Shown here: one piece after another, positions 7,890-15,986 of the stretch
How positions within the stretch are numbered: position 1 is the first letter of the stretch
How the letters are laid out: each line of letters opens with the position of its first letter
Source: an uncultured Actinomycetes bacterium
Lineage (GTDB): Bacteria > Actinomycetota > Thermoleophilia > Solirubrobacterales > Solirubrobacteraceae
Reading direction: 5' to 3'
Assembly (NCBI GenBank): GCA_937888775.1
Contig: CALAQT010000043.1
Coordinates: forward strand, 1 to 29,294
DNA: 29,294 nt
Position numbers and translations under genes: made by a program
The notes under the pieces: model-generated
Told to the model about the DNA's origin: nothing
What the model saw: the letters and a program-made list of their open reading frames with translations, nothing else
The model's database searches: none

Positions 7890-8041
7890 CGAAACTGCGG
7901 GGTCACCGCGGGCATCTGTGCCTTGGCAAGCGCCTCGAGCAGCACGGGATTCTCAACGTCGGCCCTGGCGTGCTCCTCGCTGTCCCACACGTTGCTGACG
8001 CGAATCCCATCGGAGGTCTTGAGGCAGAAGTGGGCGATCAT
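7841..8041 (-). CDS. Small ferredoxin-fold-like protein, N-terminus probably lost
   Basis: The 66 residues include MIAHFCLKTSDGIRVSNVWD and end in FRPVHNHFIV. The pattern GLIAH..(T/S)DDGWRVxDVWxS...FPVHN is known from a family of about 100-residue uncharacterised proteins with a dimeric alpha/beta barrel fold. The normal first 25-30 residues are absent. Upstream of the ATG a run of seven Gs (8052-8058) separates this frame from one reading VGEQRAPP, so an N-terminal frameshift is possible. Its 3' end lies in the 100 bp repeat. It is convergent with 7533-7832. Whether it is still functional is uncertain. Confidence 0.5.
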   Translation of the reverse strand: MIAHFCLKTSDGIRVSNVWDSEEHARADVENPVLLEALAKAQMPAVTPQFRPVHNHFIVSEMKAGV

Positions 8042-8134
8042 GCCCCGGGAGGGGGGGCCCGCTGCTCTCCCACCAACAAGTCAAGGCGCCCAAAGTCCCA
8101 GTGGTAGAGCAGACTGCGACGCTGGGAGCCGCAG

Positions 8135-8305
8135 GCCCGCTACTTGGGGAAGGTAGGCTCCCGATTCGTACTCCAGGACACCACTCTCCCGAAAATCCAC
8201 GGCGATCGACGCTGATCACACCGGAGTCCCACGGGCCGCCACAACTGAGAACGCTTACCACATGGGAGGCCACGCTGTTCACACGCTGTCCACGTTGGCC
8301 ACAAG
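8135..8305. repeat. Degenerate third copy of the tRNA-Gly/21 bp repeat block
   Basis: The segment reading GGAAGGTAGGCT, then CCAGG, then a 21 bp unit at 8198-8218 (ending GACGCTGATCA) follows the same order and spacing as the blocks at 9618-9799 and 24537-24718. Further decayed unit-like pieces follow (CACATGGGAGGCCACGCTG at 8258 and CCACGTTGGCCACA near 8290). The tRNA part is no longer recognisable as tRNA. Orientation is the same as the other two copies. It lies between the ferredoxin-fold remnant and the MetE-like tail. Confidence 0.5.
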
Positions 8306-8308
8306 ATG

Positions 8309-8500
8309 CTAGCCCCAAACCTCCGCCACAGTCTCGACGATGAGCCGCAGCTTGGCGACCTCCTCATCATAGGTCAGCGTGTTGCCCTCGACCGTCGAGG
8401 AGAAGCCGCACTGTGGTGACAGGCAGAGCTGCTCGAGGGGCACGAACTTGGCTGCCTCTGCGATCGGCCGCGTCACGTTTGGCGCCGCCGCCCGCGGTCC
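8309..8500 (-). pseudogene. C-terminal tail of a MetE-like methyltransferase
   Basis: The frame has no start codon but carries FVPLEQLCLSPQCGFSSTVE, then GNTLTYDEEVAKLRLIVET and a terminal VWG. In cobalamin-independent methionine synthase and its short archaeal-type relatives, LSPxCGF holds the last zinc-binding Cys, followed by about 35 residues to the end. Only the last 63 codons remain; the fragment is cut by an in-frame TAG at 8501-8503 inside a 20 bp sequence repeated at 9498-9517. No other part of the gene is in the window. It is a relic and not expressed as an enzyme. Confidence 0.75.
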
Positions 8501-8512
8501 CTAAGCCCACTT
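8493..8512. repeat. 20 bp direct repeat, left copy
   Basis: CGCGGTCCCTAAGCCCACTT matches 9498-9517 at 18 of 20 positions. The two copies are 1 kb apart in direct orientation and bracket the VOC gene. The left copy truncates the MetE-like tail. Confidence 0.5.
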
Positions 8513-8644
8513 CAGCAGCCCCAAGCGCTGTCAGCCCGGTTGAGGTGGCATGTTACCGGTTTGCACATCGCTAACGCGGTAAAACTCCGATGGGTGTCGC
8601 GAGTCGACCAGTATTGCCAGCGCAGCGCCAGAGGGAGAGTGCGC

Positions 8645-9139
8645 TCAGGTGAGAGTCGACCCGTACATCTCCCCGAGCGGGTCGGCGATCAACTCGAGCC
8701 GGACCCCGTCGGGGTCGCGGAAGTACATCGAGACCCGGCTCTCTACCTTGTACTCAACCCCGGCGGCGTCGAGTCGGGCCTTGGCCTTCTCCCACTGCTC
8801 AGGCGTCACCGAGATGGCGAGGTGGTGGAGCCCACCGAGGACCTCGGCGTAGGCACCGAGTCCGAGGTCGGGGAAGTCGAAGAAGGCGATGGTATTGCCG
8901 TTGCCGATGTCGAAGAAGAAATGGTTGGAGCCCCGGTAGTCACGGTTCTCGAAGAGCTCGATCAAGGGGAAGCCGAGCAGATCCTGGTAGAAGCGGATGG
9001 TCCGCTCGACGTCCGATGAGAGCAGGGCGACGTGGTGGACGCCGCGGGCTGTGGTGGCGGGGCGGCGGCCACGCTCGCGCAGGTGGGCACTCCGGATGCG
9101 CTCGCGCTCGGCGTCGATGCGCTCGGTGTCGACGGTCAT
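8645..9139 (-). CDS. VOC superfamily (glyoxalase/bleomycin resistance-like) protein
   Basis: The 164-residue protein carries two beta-alpha-beta-beta-beta modules of the vicinal oxygen chelate fold. Likely metal ligands are His36 in GVHHVALL, His105 or 106 in LHHLAIS and Glu149 in RLELIAD, the usual positions for the first strand, the second-module first strand and the last strand. RDPDGVRLEL is a strong family signature. It may be a dioxygenase, lyase or hydrolase; the substrate is unknown. ATG 9139 has AAGGAG eight bases upstream, which decides the start against the frame open to 9478. An arginine- and glutamate-rich N-terminal helix of about 30 residues precedes the fold. No operon partner is visible. 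Confidence 0.85.
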   Translation of the reverse strand: MTVDTERIDAERERIRSAHLRERGRRPATTARGVHHVALLSSDVERTIRFYQDLLGFPLIELFENRDYRGSNHFFFDIGNGNTIAFFDFPDLGLGAYAEVLGGLHHLAISVTPEQWEKAKARLDAAGVEYKVESRVSMYFRDPDGVRLELIADPLGEMYGSTLT

Positions 9140-9617
9140 GTGCCGGTCTCCTTCGCCTCCGGGCAGGCCGCCGCCGGGATGCGTGCGGTCCGGACGAGGA
9201 TACGACGCCGCGTAGCCGACCGCAACATCGAGACCTCGATACACGGCGCACGCGCGCACGCCCAGGCTCCAGATGGCCCCGCCGGTTGTCGAGGCCGCGA
9301 CGGCCGGCCCCTGGCCCGCCTCTTCCCCCTGCGTCAGGCGGACGGTTCGGCCGAGCCTGCGCCGCCGGATCCGGCCCTCGGAGGAGACTTGGGCCGTTGT
9401 GTCCGATCCTCCGGGTGAAATGCGGGTGTTGTAGTACGTGATGACCACCCTCATGGCGACGGGCACGGCCGGGCGCATCGCGTTGCGCGCCTCGGCTCGC
9501 GGTCCCTAACACCACTTTCGTCAGGTAGTGCTTCTACGAATTCCTAGAACCCTACTTTCACCAATATCCACCGAGGTCCACAGAGACCGAAGCCGGGCCA
9601 TTCCGTATTCAAATCAC
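9140..9617. other. Non-coding stretch upstream of the VOC gene
   Basis: About 480 bp with no gene that I can support. It probably contains the promoter for the VOC gene. The right half is richer in A and T (9535-9580) and holds the right copy of the 20 bp repeat. A small dyad (TCCGT at 9602-9606 and ACGGA at 9616-9620, around ATTCAAATC) sits just beyond the CCA end of the tRNA-Gly fragment. Confidence 0.4.
9498..9517. repeat. 20 bp direct repeat, right copy
   Basis: CGCGGTCCCTAACACCACTT is the partner of 8493-8512, in direct orientation, with two mismatches. Confidence 0.5.
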
Positions 9618-9799
9618 GGAGTGGAGCGGGAGAAGGGGTTCGAACCCTCGACCCTTACCTTGGCAAGGTAATGCTTTAAATCTGTATTCGGGGGAGCACG
9701 AAAACGGCCTCTAGACGACTACTTGCCCCCAATTGCCACGGGGATCCACGCTGATCACACGGGAAGCCACGCTGATCCCACGGGGGTCCACGCTGATTA
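9618..9799. repeat. 182 bp direct repeat block, copy A (tRNA-Gly half plus 21 bp units)
   Basis: Block A aligns to block B (24537-24718) at a constant offset of 14919 with no indels. By my count the tRNA part is 53/53 identical, the 66 bp spacer has 18 mismatches, and the terminal 63 bp has 10. The terminal part is three tandem 21 bp units (9737-9757, 9758-9778, 9779-9799) with common form CACGGG(3)CCACGCTGATC(1). Arrays of such units resemble the multiple terminal transposase-binding repeats of IS21-like elements, but no transposase is present. Confidence 0.8.
9622..9671 (-). tRNA. tRNA-Gly(GCC), 3' half only
   Basis: The minus strand contains positions 27-76 of a glycine tRNA. The anticodon arm is TTACC-TTGCCAA-GGTAA with anticodon GCC in a seven-base loop. 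A five-base variable region follows, then a T-arm with loop TTCGAAC, the 3' acceptor strand CTCCCGC, discriminator T and an encoded CCA. The 5' acceptor strand (expected GCGGGAG) and D-arm are absent; the sequence instead continues into repeat DNA shared with 24590-24718. It cannot make a tRNA. A 53 bp span (9618-9670) is identical to 24537-24589. Confidence 0.8.
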
Positions 9800-9945
9800 C
9801 AAAACGATGGAACTCGTGGTGTTCAACTCAAGGACAACGTTGAGCGCGGTCGGCCTCACATCACCGGCCGCGACCTCCTCGACCGTGCAGTGTGACGGCC
9901 GTGCCATCGGCAGCGACGAGGTGGGCCTGGGCGTGTGCCGACGGG

Positions 9946-9954
9946 TGCTACAAT
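9946..9954 (+). promoter_or_regulatory. Extended -10 promoter for the DHA2 efflux gene
   Basis: TG-C-TACAAT is an extended -10 element 47 bp before the ATG at 10002. No good -35 is apparent, as is common for extended -10 or MerR-controlled promoters. The operator for the MerR protein was not identified. Confidence 0.45.
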
Positions 9955-10001
9955 CTGATTCTTCCGTAAACGTCTATTTCGAGCACCCTGGCAGGACACA
10001 G

Positions 10002-11510
10002 ATGGCGATCCTCGAGAGAACCAGCACGCGGCGCCGGCGACCCGGCGTCAGTTCCGACCATCGCCACTACAAATGGTGGGCGCTGTCGTGCACGTCGCTG
10101 GGCATGCTGATGGCGACAGTCAACTCGGGGACGTTGATCATCGCTCTGCCCACGCTGGAGAGCAGTCTCCACACCTCGCTGTTGGAACTGGTGTGGGTGA
10201 TCCTGGCCTACATGATTGCCTCGACAGTACTCGTGCTGTCGGCGGGTCGGCTCTCCGATCTCTTCGGGCGCAAGCATGCATTCGCCGCGGGCTTCGCCGT
10301 CTTCGCCCTGGCGTCGCTGGGAGCGGGATTCGCGGGAAATGGAACCGAACTGATCATCTGGCGAATCATTCAAGGCGTTGGGGGGGCGTTCCTCTTCGCC
10401 AACGCCACCGCCATCGTGACCGACGCCTTTCCGGCCACGCAGCTCGGCGTGGCCATGGGGACCAATGTCATGGTCGCTGCCGTCGGACTGGTCCTGGGGC
10501 CGGTCCTTGGAGGCGTCCTGGTCAGCATCTCCTGGCAGTGGGTCTTCTGGTTCAACGTCCCCTGCAGCATTGCGGGAGCCGCCTGGGCATTGGTCGTCCT
10601 TCGCGACACGAGCGGCCGTGATGCGGTGCGAGGTCTGGATCCGCTGGGCACGCTCACCTTCCTGGTTGGCTTCACCGGCCTGGTGCTGGCAATCTCGCGC
10701 GGCGGGCTGACTGGCTGGAACGATGCTGTCGTCATCGGCGGTTTCGCCGTGGCTATCGTGCTGCTGCCGCTCTTTGTGTACGTCGAGGCCCATCAACGGG
10801 CGCCGATGCTCGACCTCTCGCTCTTTCGCGACCGGCTGTTTGCCGCGGCCGCGGGAGCGGCCTTCCTCAACGGGCTGTCGCGCTTTGCCCTGATGTTCGT
10901 CTTCGTCTTCTATTTCCAGGGGGCGCAAGGCGACTCCGCGCTCACGGCGGGCCTCAAGCTCACCCCGCTGGCAGTGGGCATGCTCATCGCCTCACCCATC
11001 GCCGGCGTCATTGCGGACCGTCGCGGCTCGCGGACGCTCGCCGCACTCGGCATGGCCGTGAGCGCGGCGGCGTTGGCGGCAATGACCACTCTCGAGGTGA
11101 CCACTCCCTTCTTGCAGTCAGGCCTCTGGCTCTTTGTGGTCGGGTGCGGCTCGGGAATGTTCAACTCCCCGAACACCGCGGCAATGATGGGGTCCGTGCG
11201 TGCGGTTCGTCGGGGCATCGCAGCCGGGGCGCGGCTGCTTGTCCAGAACGCGGGCGCGGTGATCTCGATTGCGTTTGTGATGGCCGTCGTGACCGCCGCG
11301 ATTCCCACCGAAGTGCTGTTCAAGATCTTCTCCGGGGGGGCACAGGGCCTGACCGCGAACCAGCTCACGCCCTTCATCAGCAACATGCACCTGGCTCTCT
11401 GGATCTTGGCCGTGGTTTCCCTCCTCGGTGCCGGTGTGTCCCTGTTGCGTCCGTCTCATGTGGTCCCAGGTGACCCGTTCACCAGCGGCGCCCTAAAGGG
11501 GAGTGCGTGA
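10002..11510 (+). CDS. MFS drug efflux transporter, DHA2 (14-TM) family
   Basis: From ATG 10002 (AGGA five bases upstream) the protein is 502 residues, the usual size for 14-TM EmrB/QacA proteins. Motif A, GRLSDLFGRK, is at 82-91; motif C-like GLVLGPVLGG, diagnostic of antiporters, is at 162-171; LIIALPTLE near residue 45 is the DHA2 motif D region. It should export hydrophobic or cationic drugs in exchange for protons. The frame is open to 9723, but that part lies in repeat DNA. The stop codon overlaps the GTG start of a MerR regulator (GTGA), so pump and sensor are one operon. Confidence 0.93.
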   Translation: MAILERTSTRRRRPGVSSDHRHYKWWALSCTSLGMLMATVNSGTLIIALPTLESSLHTSLLELVWVILAYMIASTVLVLSAGRLSDLFGRKHAFAAGFAVFALASLGAGFAGNGTELIIWRIIQGVGGAFLFANATAIVTDAFPATQLGVAMGTNVMVAAVGLVLGPVLGGVLVSISWQWVFWFNVPCSIAGAAWALVVLRDTSGRDAVRGLDPLGTLTFLVGFTGLVLAISRGGLTGWNDAVVIGGFAVAIVLLPLFVYVEAHQRAPMLDLSLFRDRLFAAAAGAAFLNGLSRFALMFVFVFYFQGAQGDSALTAGLKLTPLAVGMLIASPIAGVIADRRGSRTLAALGMAVSAAALAAMTTLEVTTPFLQSGLWLFVVGCGSGMFNSPNTAAMMGSVRAVRRGIAAGARLLVQNAGAVISIAFVMAVVTAAIPTEVLFKIFSGGAQGLTANQLTPFISNMHLALWILAVVSLLGAGVSLLRPSHVVPGDPFTSGALKGSA

Positions 11511-11986
11511 CAGCAACGGTTGATGCCCTACCCGGACATCTGCGCGTGGGCGACGTCGCGGAGCAGACAGGGACGACGCCGCGAACGATTCGGTACTACG
11601 AGGAGATCGGTCTCCTGACGCCCGATGGCCACCGGCGTAAGGGTGGACACCGCCTCTACACCGCGGAAGACGTCGAGCGTATCCGAGAAGTCATACGGTT
11701 GCGGGACCTGCTCGGGCTGTCGCTGGAGCAGCTCAGCACGCTCATCGAGGTTGAGTCCGTCCGGAGACACCTAAAGGACCAATGGGCGGGAGCGACGGAG
11801 GTGGCCGACCAGCGACGGATTCTCGCTGCCGCACTGCGATGTGCCGATACCCAGTTGGAGCTCGTGCAGCGTCGTCAGGAACAGCTGGCCCAACTCGAGG
11901 ACGAGGTTCGCGCGCGAAAGGCAATGATTGAGGCCCGGGTGCGGGATCTGCCGAGACACCCGACAGCTGAAGTCGCAGTCCATTGA
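11507..11986 (+). CDS. MerR family transcriptional regulator
   Basis: The 159-residue protein begins with a winged helix-turn-helix (LRVGDVAEQTGTTPRTIRYY then EEIGLL, residues 12-36). It continues through the usual GGHRLYTAEDVERI wing to a C-terminal coiled coil (about 110-148) for dimerisation. There is no long ligand-binding domain and no metal-binding cysteine cluster, so it resembles the short drug- or stress-responsive members. The GTG start overlaps the efflux stop and has AGGGGAG just upstream. It most likely controls the pump it is co-transcribed with, by twisting a long-spacer promoter; the inducer is unknown. Confidence 0.92.
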   Translation: MTATVDALPGHLRVGDVAEQTGTTPRTIRYYEEIGLLTPDGHRRKGGHRLYTAEDVERIREVIRLRDLLGLSLEQLSTLIEVESVRRHLKDQWAGATEVADQRRILAAALRCADTQLELVQRRQEQLAQLEDEVRARKAMIEARVRDLPRHPTAEVAVH

Positions 11987-12061
11987 CTCGAATCGCGACA
12001 GTCCGCGCCATTGCGGGAAACCACCGCCTTGCGCCGGAGCTGGTCAGCGAACAGAGGTCGA

Positions 12062-12086
12062 TTGCTGTGCGGCTGAGCCGCGGCAA
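12062..12086 (+). terminator. Imperfect hairpin after the efflux/MerR operon
   Basis: TTGCTGTG and CGCGGCAA form an eight-pair RNA stem (two G-U pairs) around a nine-base loop, 76 bp after the merR stop and 35 bp before the next ATG. It lacks a T-tract. Confidence 0.3.
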
Positions 12087-12120
12087 CGGTCGCCGTCCCG
12101 CCAAGGCGATGGCTTAGCGC

Positions 12121-13155
12121 ATGCAGTCGCCGCTCATCAAGCGACAAAGGGCCTCGTCGCCACTGGTCGCGCAGCGGTTACCGGCGCTGCGCCGCCGCTT
12201 GTTCCTTGGCCTGATTGGGCTTGCCGGTATCGCCGGAGTGGTCGTGTTCCTCAATCCGTCGCACGTCGGAAGCGCGCTGACGCGCTTCCGGCTCGCACTG
12301 ATCGCCCCCATTCTTGTGCTTTCGGTCCTGGTATACGTCCTGCAAGGTGTCCGCTGGCATTTCCTGCTCAGGGACGTGGGAATACACCTGCGTCTGCGCG
12401 ACACGATTCTTGTCAACCTGGCGGGTCAAACGATCAGCGCGATCGTACCCCTGGGGGATCTCACGCGTGCAGCCTTCGCGAGCGCGGCCGCCAGCACCGA
12501 CTTCGGCATCGTGGCCGCTACCGTCACCGTGCAAGAACTCTCGTACACGCTCTTGCTGATCCTGTCTGCGCTGCCGGCGATCCTCGCGCTCGGATACGGA
12601 CTGGCCGCGCTCGTACCGGTGGCTCTGGGCATCGCGGCCATCGTGGTCATTCTCACGGTGTCGCCGGTCTTTTGCCGAGTGCATGACCTGGTGGCACGCC
12701 TTCCCTTCCTCAACCGGCTGCTGCCCGCTATCGACGAGTTGCAGCGGCAGACGGCCGAGCTGCTCCATCGCCCCGATGCCCTGGCCCTCTCGATCCTCGA
12801 CGCCGCGCGGGTGGTGGTGGCGGTCACGGCGTTGTGGTTGCTACTCGCCGGCCTGGAACCCGGCCGCATCGGCTGGTGGCAGGCGGCGTTCGTTCTCGCA
12901 CTGTCCACCGTTGGCGGAGCGGTGAGCCTGATCCCGGGTGGCATCGGCGCGAACGAGGCCAGCGTCGCGGCGCTGCTCATATTCCTCGGCTTCGACTACG
13001 GAGCCGCCGGCGCTGCCGCGATCATCCAGCGCGCTCTGGTGACCGGGCTCTCCCTCGCGCTCGGCGCCAGCGCCTATGCGGCGATCCACCGCCGCCTCCA
13101 TTTGGGTGGGATCTTCCAGCTGCTGACGCGCCGCCCAGCGCCGGCCGCTACCTAA
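12121..13155 (+). CDS. YbhN/UPF0104 family membrane protein (LPG synthase TM-like)
   Basis: This 344-residue polytopic protein has about eight membrane segments. The motif SLIPGGIGANEASVAALL (269-286) is the hallmark of the lysylphosphatidylglycerol synthase transmembrane domain family, in which it forms a flippase-like core. Other family marks are LQGVRWHFLLRD (74-85) and IVPLGDLTRAAF (108-119). The soluble aminoacyl-transferase domain of full MprF is absent, so this is a stand-alone membrane part, possibly a lipid or isoprenoid-linked substrate flippase. The ATG at 12121 has no strong ribosome site. It follows the efflux/MerR operon by 134 bp and may be independent. Confidence 0.82.
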   Translation: MQSPLIKRQRASSPLVAQRLPALRRRLFLGLIGLAGIAGVVVFLNPSHVGSALTRFRLALIAPILVLSVLVYVLQGVRWHFLLRDVGIHLRLRDTILVNLAGQTISAIVPLGDLTRAAFASAAASTDFGIVAATVTVQELSYTLLLILSALPAILALGYGLAALVPVALGIAAIVVILTVSPVFCRVHDLVARLPFLNRLLPAIDELQRQTAELLHRPDALALSILDAARVVVAVTALWLLLAGLEPGRIGWWQAAFVLALSTVGGAVSLIPGGIGANEASVAALLIFLGFDYGAAGAAAIIQRALVTGLSLALGASAYAAIHRRLHLGGIFQLLTRRPAPAAT

Positions 13156-13516
13156 GCCCAGAAACGCCGATCAGTTGCACATGTGGCCAAGGTTGGTCTC
13201 GGTCAAGAGGCTGCGCGCCAGAGGATTGGGGCCGCCCAGGTGACGTGGGCTGCGTCGCGGAGGACGCCTCTGGCCGCCGTGGCGGAGCGGCGTGGTACCG
13301 GCTGTTCACAATTGATCGCCACGGCTACGGATTCGTCGTCATTCATGTCAACAGGTGATCTTGGACCACGGGGAGGAGTACCCCCTGAGGATGGTAGAGG
13401 GTCGACAGCTTCGTGCCCTGCGACGCTGGCACTCTGTTGGGCAACGGCGGCCCGATGTAGACGCTCGGGGTACGTGGGCGGCCAGATCGCCTGCCCTGTT
13501 CCGCATCCACAGGCCA
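13156..13516. other. Intergenic stretch before the copper operon
   Basis: Frames cross these 361 bases without family motifs. A short plus-strand stretch near 13287-13358 reads YRLFTIDRHGYGFVVIH, faintly like the last strands of a RelE/HigB toxin, but too little remains to call. No other feature seen. Confidence 0.4.
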
Positions 13517-13535
13517 TATACCCCTGGGTGGTATA
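13517..13535 (+). promoter_or_regulatory. CsoR-type operator overlapping the copper operon promoter
   Basis: ATACC-CCTGGGT-GGTAT (13518-13534, extended by T and A outside) is a near-perfect dyad of the kind bound by CsoR copper repressors. The -10 box TATACT (13532-13537) overlaps its right arm, so a bound repressor would block polymerase. The start codon of copZ is 37 bp downstream of the -10. A small dyad GTCGA-AGTA-TCGAC (13538-13551) follows in the leader. A csoR gene is in the same operon, giving autoregulation. Confidence 0.75.
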
Positions 13536-13573
13536 CTGTCGAAGTATCGACGAGCAGAGCGGAGGAGACGGCG

Positions 13574-13786
13574 ATGACCACAGTGGCGTTCGAAGTCAAG
13601 GGGATGACCTGTGAGGGTTGTGAGAGCAGCGTGAGCAGGGCCGTGGGGCAGGTTCCGGGCGTGACCAAGGTGATGGCCTCGCACACCGCCGAGCAGATCG
13701 ATGTCGCCTTCGCCTCGGAGCCGAACGACGAGGCTGTCCGGACCGCCGTCGAGGAGGCCGGGTTTGACTTCGTCGGCCGGCGCTGA
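13574..13786 (+). CDS. copZ: Copper chaperone, HMA domain
   Basis: The 70-residue protein is one heavy-metal-associated domain of ferredoxin-like fold, starting [16 protein letters not shown], where the two Cys of MTCxxC bind Cu(I). The rest follows the family pattern ([18 protein letters not shown], then VEEAGFDF). It shuttles copper in the cytoplasm to the ATPase encoded next. ATG 13574 has GGAGGAG six bases upstream. The copA start lies inside its last codons, so the two are translationally coupled. It is the first gene of the CsoR-controlled operon. Confidence 0.9.
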   Translation: MTTVAFEVKGMTCEGCESSVSRAVGQVPGVTKVMASHTAEQIDVAFASEPNDEAVRTAVEEAGFDFVGRR

Positions 13787-15986
13787 TTCCTTGACCGGCG
13801 CCGCCGCAGCAGTCGCCAACCCGAAGGCCGAGCGCGTTGTGACCCTCGACATCGAGGGGATGACCTGCGCATCGTGCGTGGGGCGCATCGAGCGTGTGCT
13901 GCAGCGGCGGCCGGCCGTCGCCGAGGCGCGCGTCAACCTGGCCACCCGAACCGCCCTGATCCGAACAAGCGGCGATGAATCGGTGGCGGATCTCGTCCGC
14001 ACCGTCCAGAAGGCGGGGTACGGGGCCAAGGAACACGTCGACGGCTCCGCGCCGGACGACAGCGCACGCTATTTCCTGCGCCGCCTCGTTGTCGCCGCCG
14101 CTCTGACGATCCCGATCCTCTGGCTCACCTTCGTGGCGCGTGCCGGCGACGTCGGCATGGTGGTGACCTGGGCCCTGGCCACGCCGGTTCTCCTCTACGC
14201 GGGATGGCCGTTCCTGCGCTCCGCCGCCGCCGCCGCACGGCACGGCACGTCGACCATGGACACGCTGGTCGCAATCGGTGCCTCGACCGCGTATGGCTAC
14301 AGTGTCTGGGCCACCGTAGCCGGAGAGCACGAGCATTACTTCGATACCGCAGCGGTGATCATCACGCTCATCCTCGTCGGCAAGGTCCTCGAGGCCCGGG
14401 CGCGCGCTGGGGCGACCGACGCGGCGCGAACGCTCCTGGAGCGGGGCGCCAAGACTGCCACGCTCCTCGACGGCGGCGTTGAGCGCCAGGTTGCGGCCGA
14501 CAGTCTCCATCCTGGTGACAGCGTGGTTGTGCGACCGGGGGAGAAGATCCCCGTCGATGGGGTCGTGGTGAGCGGCACATCGACGGTCGACCTCTCGCTC
14601 CTCACGGGCGAGTCCGCCCCCGTCGACGTGAGCATCGGCTCCGAGGTCATCGGAGCGGCCGTCAACGGTAGTGGTCGCCTCATCGTCAAAGCGCGCCGAG
14701 TCGGTGCGGATACCAAGCTCGCCGAGATTGTCCGGCTTCTCCAGGACGCCCAAGGCTCCAAGGCGCCCGTGCAGCGACTCGCCGATCGCATCTCTGCAGT
14801 CTTCGTCCCCGTCGTGCTCGTGCTCGGAGTGCTCACGGTCATCGGCTGGCTGCTCGCCGGAGCGGGGGTGGGAACGGCAATCCTGCATGGCGCCACCGTT
14901 GTCTTGATCGCCTGCCCCTGCGCGCTGGGGCTGGCGACGCCGGCGGCAATCATGGCGGGCAGCGGCCGCGCTGCTGAGCTGGGCATCCTCTTCAAGGGGG
15001 CCGAGGTCTTCGAGGCATCGCGCGGCATCGACGTCGTGCTGCTCGACAAGACCGGCACGGTTACCGAAGGCCGGATGAGCCTAGCCGACGCCATCGCCAG
15101 CGATGGCGACACCGACGAGCTGCTGCGGATTGCGGCCGCTGTTGAGGCAGGCTCGGAGCACCCCATCGCGGCAGCAATCGTCAGCGGGGCGCGGGCTCGC
15201 GGGCTGACGATTCCGACCGCGGAGCACTTCGCCGTGCAGCCTGGGGCAGGGGCCACCGCTGCCGTCGACGGGCGCGGCGTCGCGGTGGGTCGCCCTGATC
15301 ACCTGCCCGGCGCCCTACAGAGCGCGGTCGACCGGTGGGCCAGCGCCGGGTTCACCGTTGTCGCCGTGACACGGGACGTGGTCATCGGCGTCATCGCCAT
15401 CGCTGATCGGATCAAGCCCAACGCTGCCGAGGTCATCGCGCGCCTGCGCGCCTCCGGGCTGGACGTTGCCATGGTGACCGGTGATCGGCGCAGCACTGCC
15501 AGTGCAATTGCAGCCGAGGTGGGCATCGACCGTGTGCTCGCGGAGGCGTTCCCCGAGGACAAGGTCGGCGAGGTCGTGCGCCTCAAGGAGCAGGGGCACC
15601 GCGTCATGTTCGTCGGCGACGGCATCAATGACGCTCCGGCGCTGGCCCGTGCCGACGTCGGGGTCGCACTGGGGAGCGGCACGGACGTGGCCATCGCCGC
15701 CGCCGATATCACCTTGCCAGGGAACGATCTGCAGGGTGCCGCTGATGCCCGGGATATTGCCCGGCGGACCTACGCCGTCATCCGCCAGAACCTCGTCTGG
15801 GCCTTTGCCTATAACGTCATCATGATTCCACTGGCGGTCATCGGCGCCATCAACCCGATGCTGGCCGCCGGGGCGATGGCGACCTCGAGCGTGACTGTCG
15901 TAACCAATGCGCTCCGACTTCGCCGGTTTCACCGACGATCCTCCATCCGTGTTGCACCCGTTGAGGAGGTGCCCCTTGCCGCATGA
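13764..15986 (+). CDS. copA: Copper-exporting P1B-1 ATPase
   Basis: About 740 residues from a TTG start. Domains in order: one HMA metal site GMTCASC (32-38), membrane helices, actuator loop TGES (281-284), the ion-binding CPC in TM6 (384-386), phosphorylation motif DKTGT (428-432), SEHP of the nucleotide domain (464-467), MVTGD (570-574) and GDGINDAPA (618-626). Then come the last helices with a YN pair and an M..SS signature, typical of Cu(I) pumps. It moves Cu(I) out of the cytoplasm. The TTG at 13764 is chosen because GAGGAGG precedes it by six bases inside copZ; the frame open to 13701 would overlap copZ more. It overlaps csoR by 11 bases. Confidence 0.93.
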   Translation: MTSSAGADSLTGAAAAVANPKAERVVTLDIEGMTCASCVGRIERVLQRRPAVAEARVNLATRTALIRTSGDESVADLVRTVQKAGYGAKEHVDGSAPDDSARYFLRRLVVAAALTIPILWLTFVARAGDVGMVVTWALATPVLLYAGWPFLRSAAAAARHGTSTMDTLVAIGASTAYGYSVWATVAGEHEHYFDTAAVIITLILVGKVLEARARAGATDAARTLLERGAKTATLLDGGVERQVAADSLHPGDSVVVRPGEKIPVDGVVVSGTSTVDLSLLTGESAPVDVSIGSEVIGAAVNGSGRLIVKARRVGADTKLAEIVRLLQDAQGSKAPVQRLADRISAVFVPVVLVLGVLTVIGWLLAGAGVGTAILHGATVVLIACPCALGLATPAAIMAGSGRAAELGILFKGAEVFEASRGIDVVLLDKTGTVTEGRMSLADAIASDGDTDELLRIAAAVEAGSEHPIAAAIVSGARARGLTIPTAEHFAVQPGAGATAAVDGRGVAVGRPDHLPGALQSAVDRWASAGFTVVAVTRDVVIGVIAIADRIKPNAAEVIARLRASGLDVAMVTGDRRSTASAIAAEVGIDRVLAEAFPEDKVGEVVRLKEQGHRVMFVGDGINDAPALARADVGVALGSGTDVAIAAADITLPGNDLQGAADARDIARRTYAVIRQNLVWAFAYNVIMIPLAVIGAINPMLAAGAMATSSVTVVTNALRLRRFHRRSSIRVAPVEEVPLAA

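Noticed and set aside
8098..8165. AGTGGTAGAGCA looks like a tRNA D-arm on the plus strand
   Set aside because: No acceptor stem pair, no T-loop and no valid seven-base anticodon loop follow. A short chance match inside the decayed repeat block is more likely.
9737..9799. CRISPR-like array
   Set aside because: The 21 bp units abut with no unique spacers, only three units exist, and no cas gene is present.
9948..10928. 326-codon minus-strand frame opposite the DHA2 pump
   Set aside because: Very hydrophilic shadow of membrane codons; no ribosome site or family motif.
13287..13358. Toxin (RelE/HigB-like) C-terminal piece
   Set aside because: Only about 20 residues of vague resemblance, with no start and no antitoxin beside it.
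13596..14888. 430-codon minus-strand frame opposite copA
   Set aside because: Long shadow frame of a GC-rich gene. The plus strand carries every P-type ATPase motif and the minus product has no family features.
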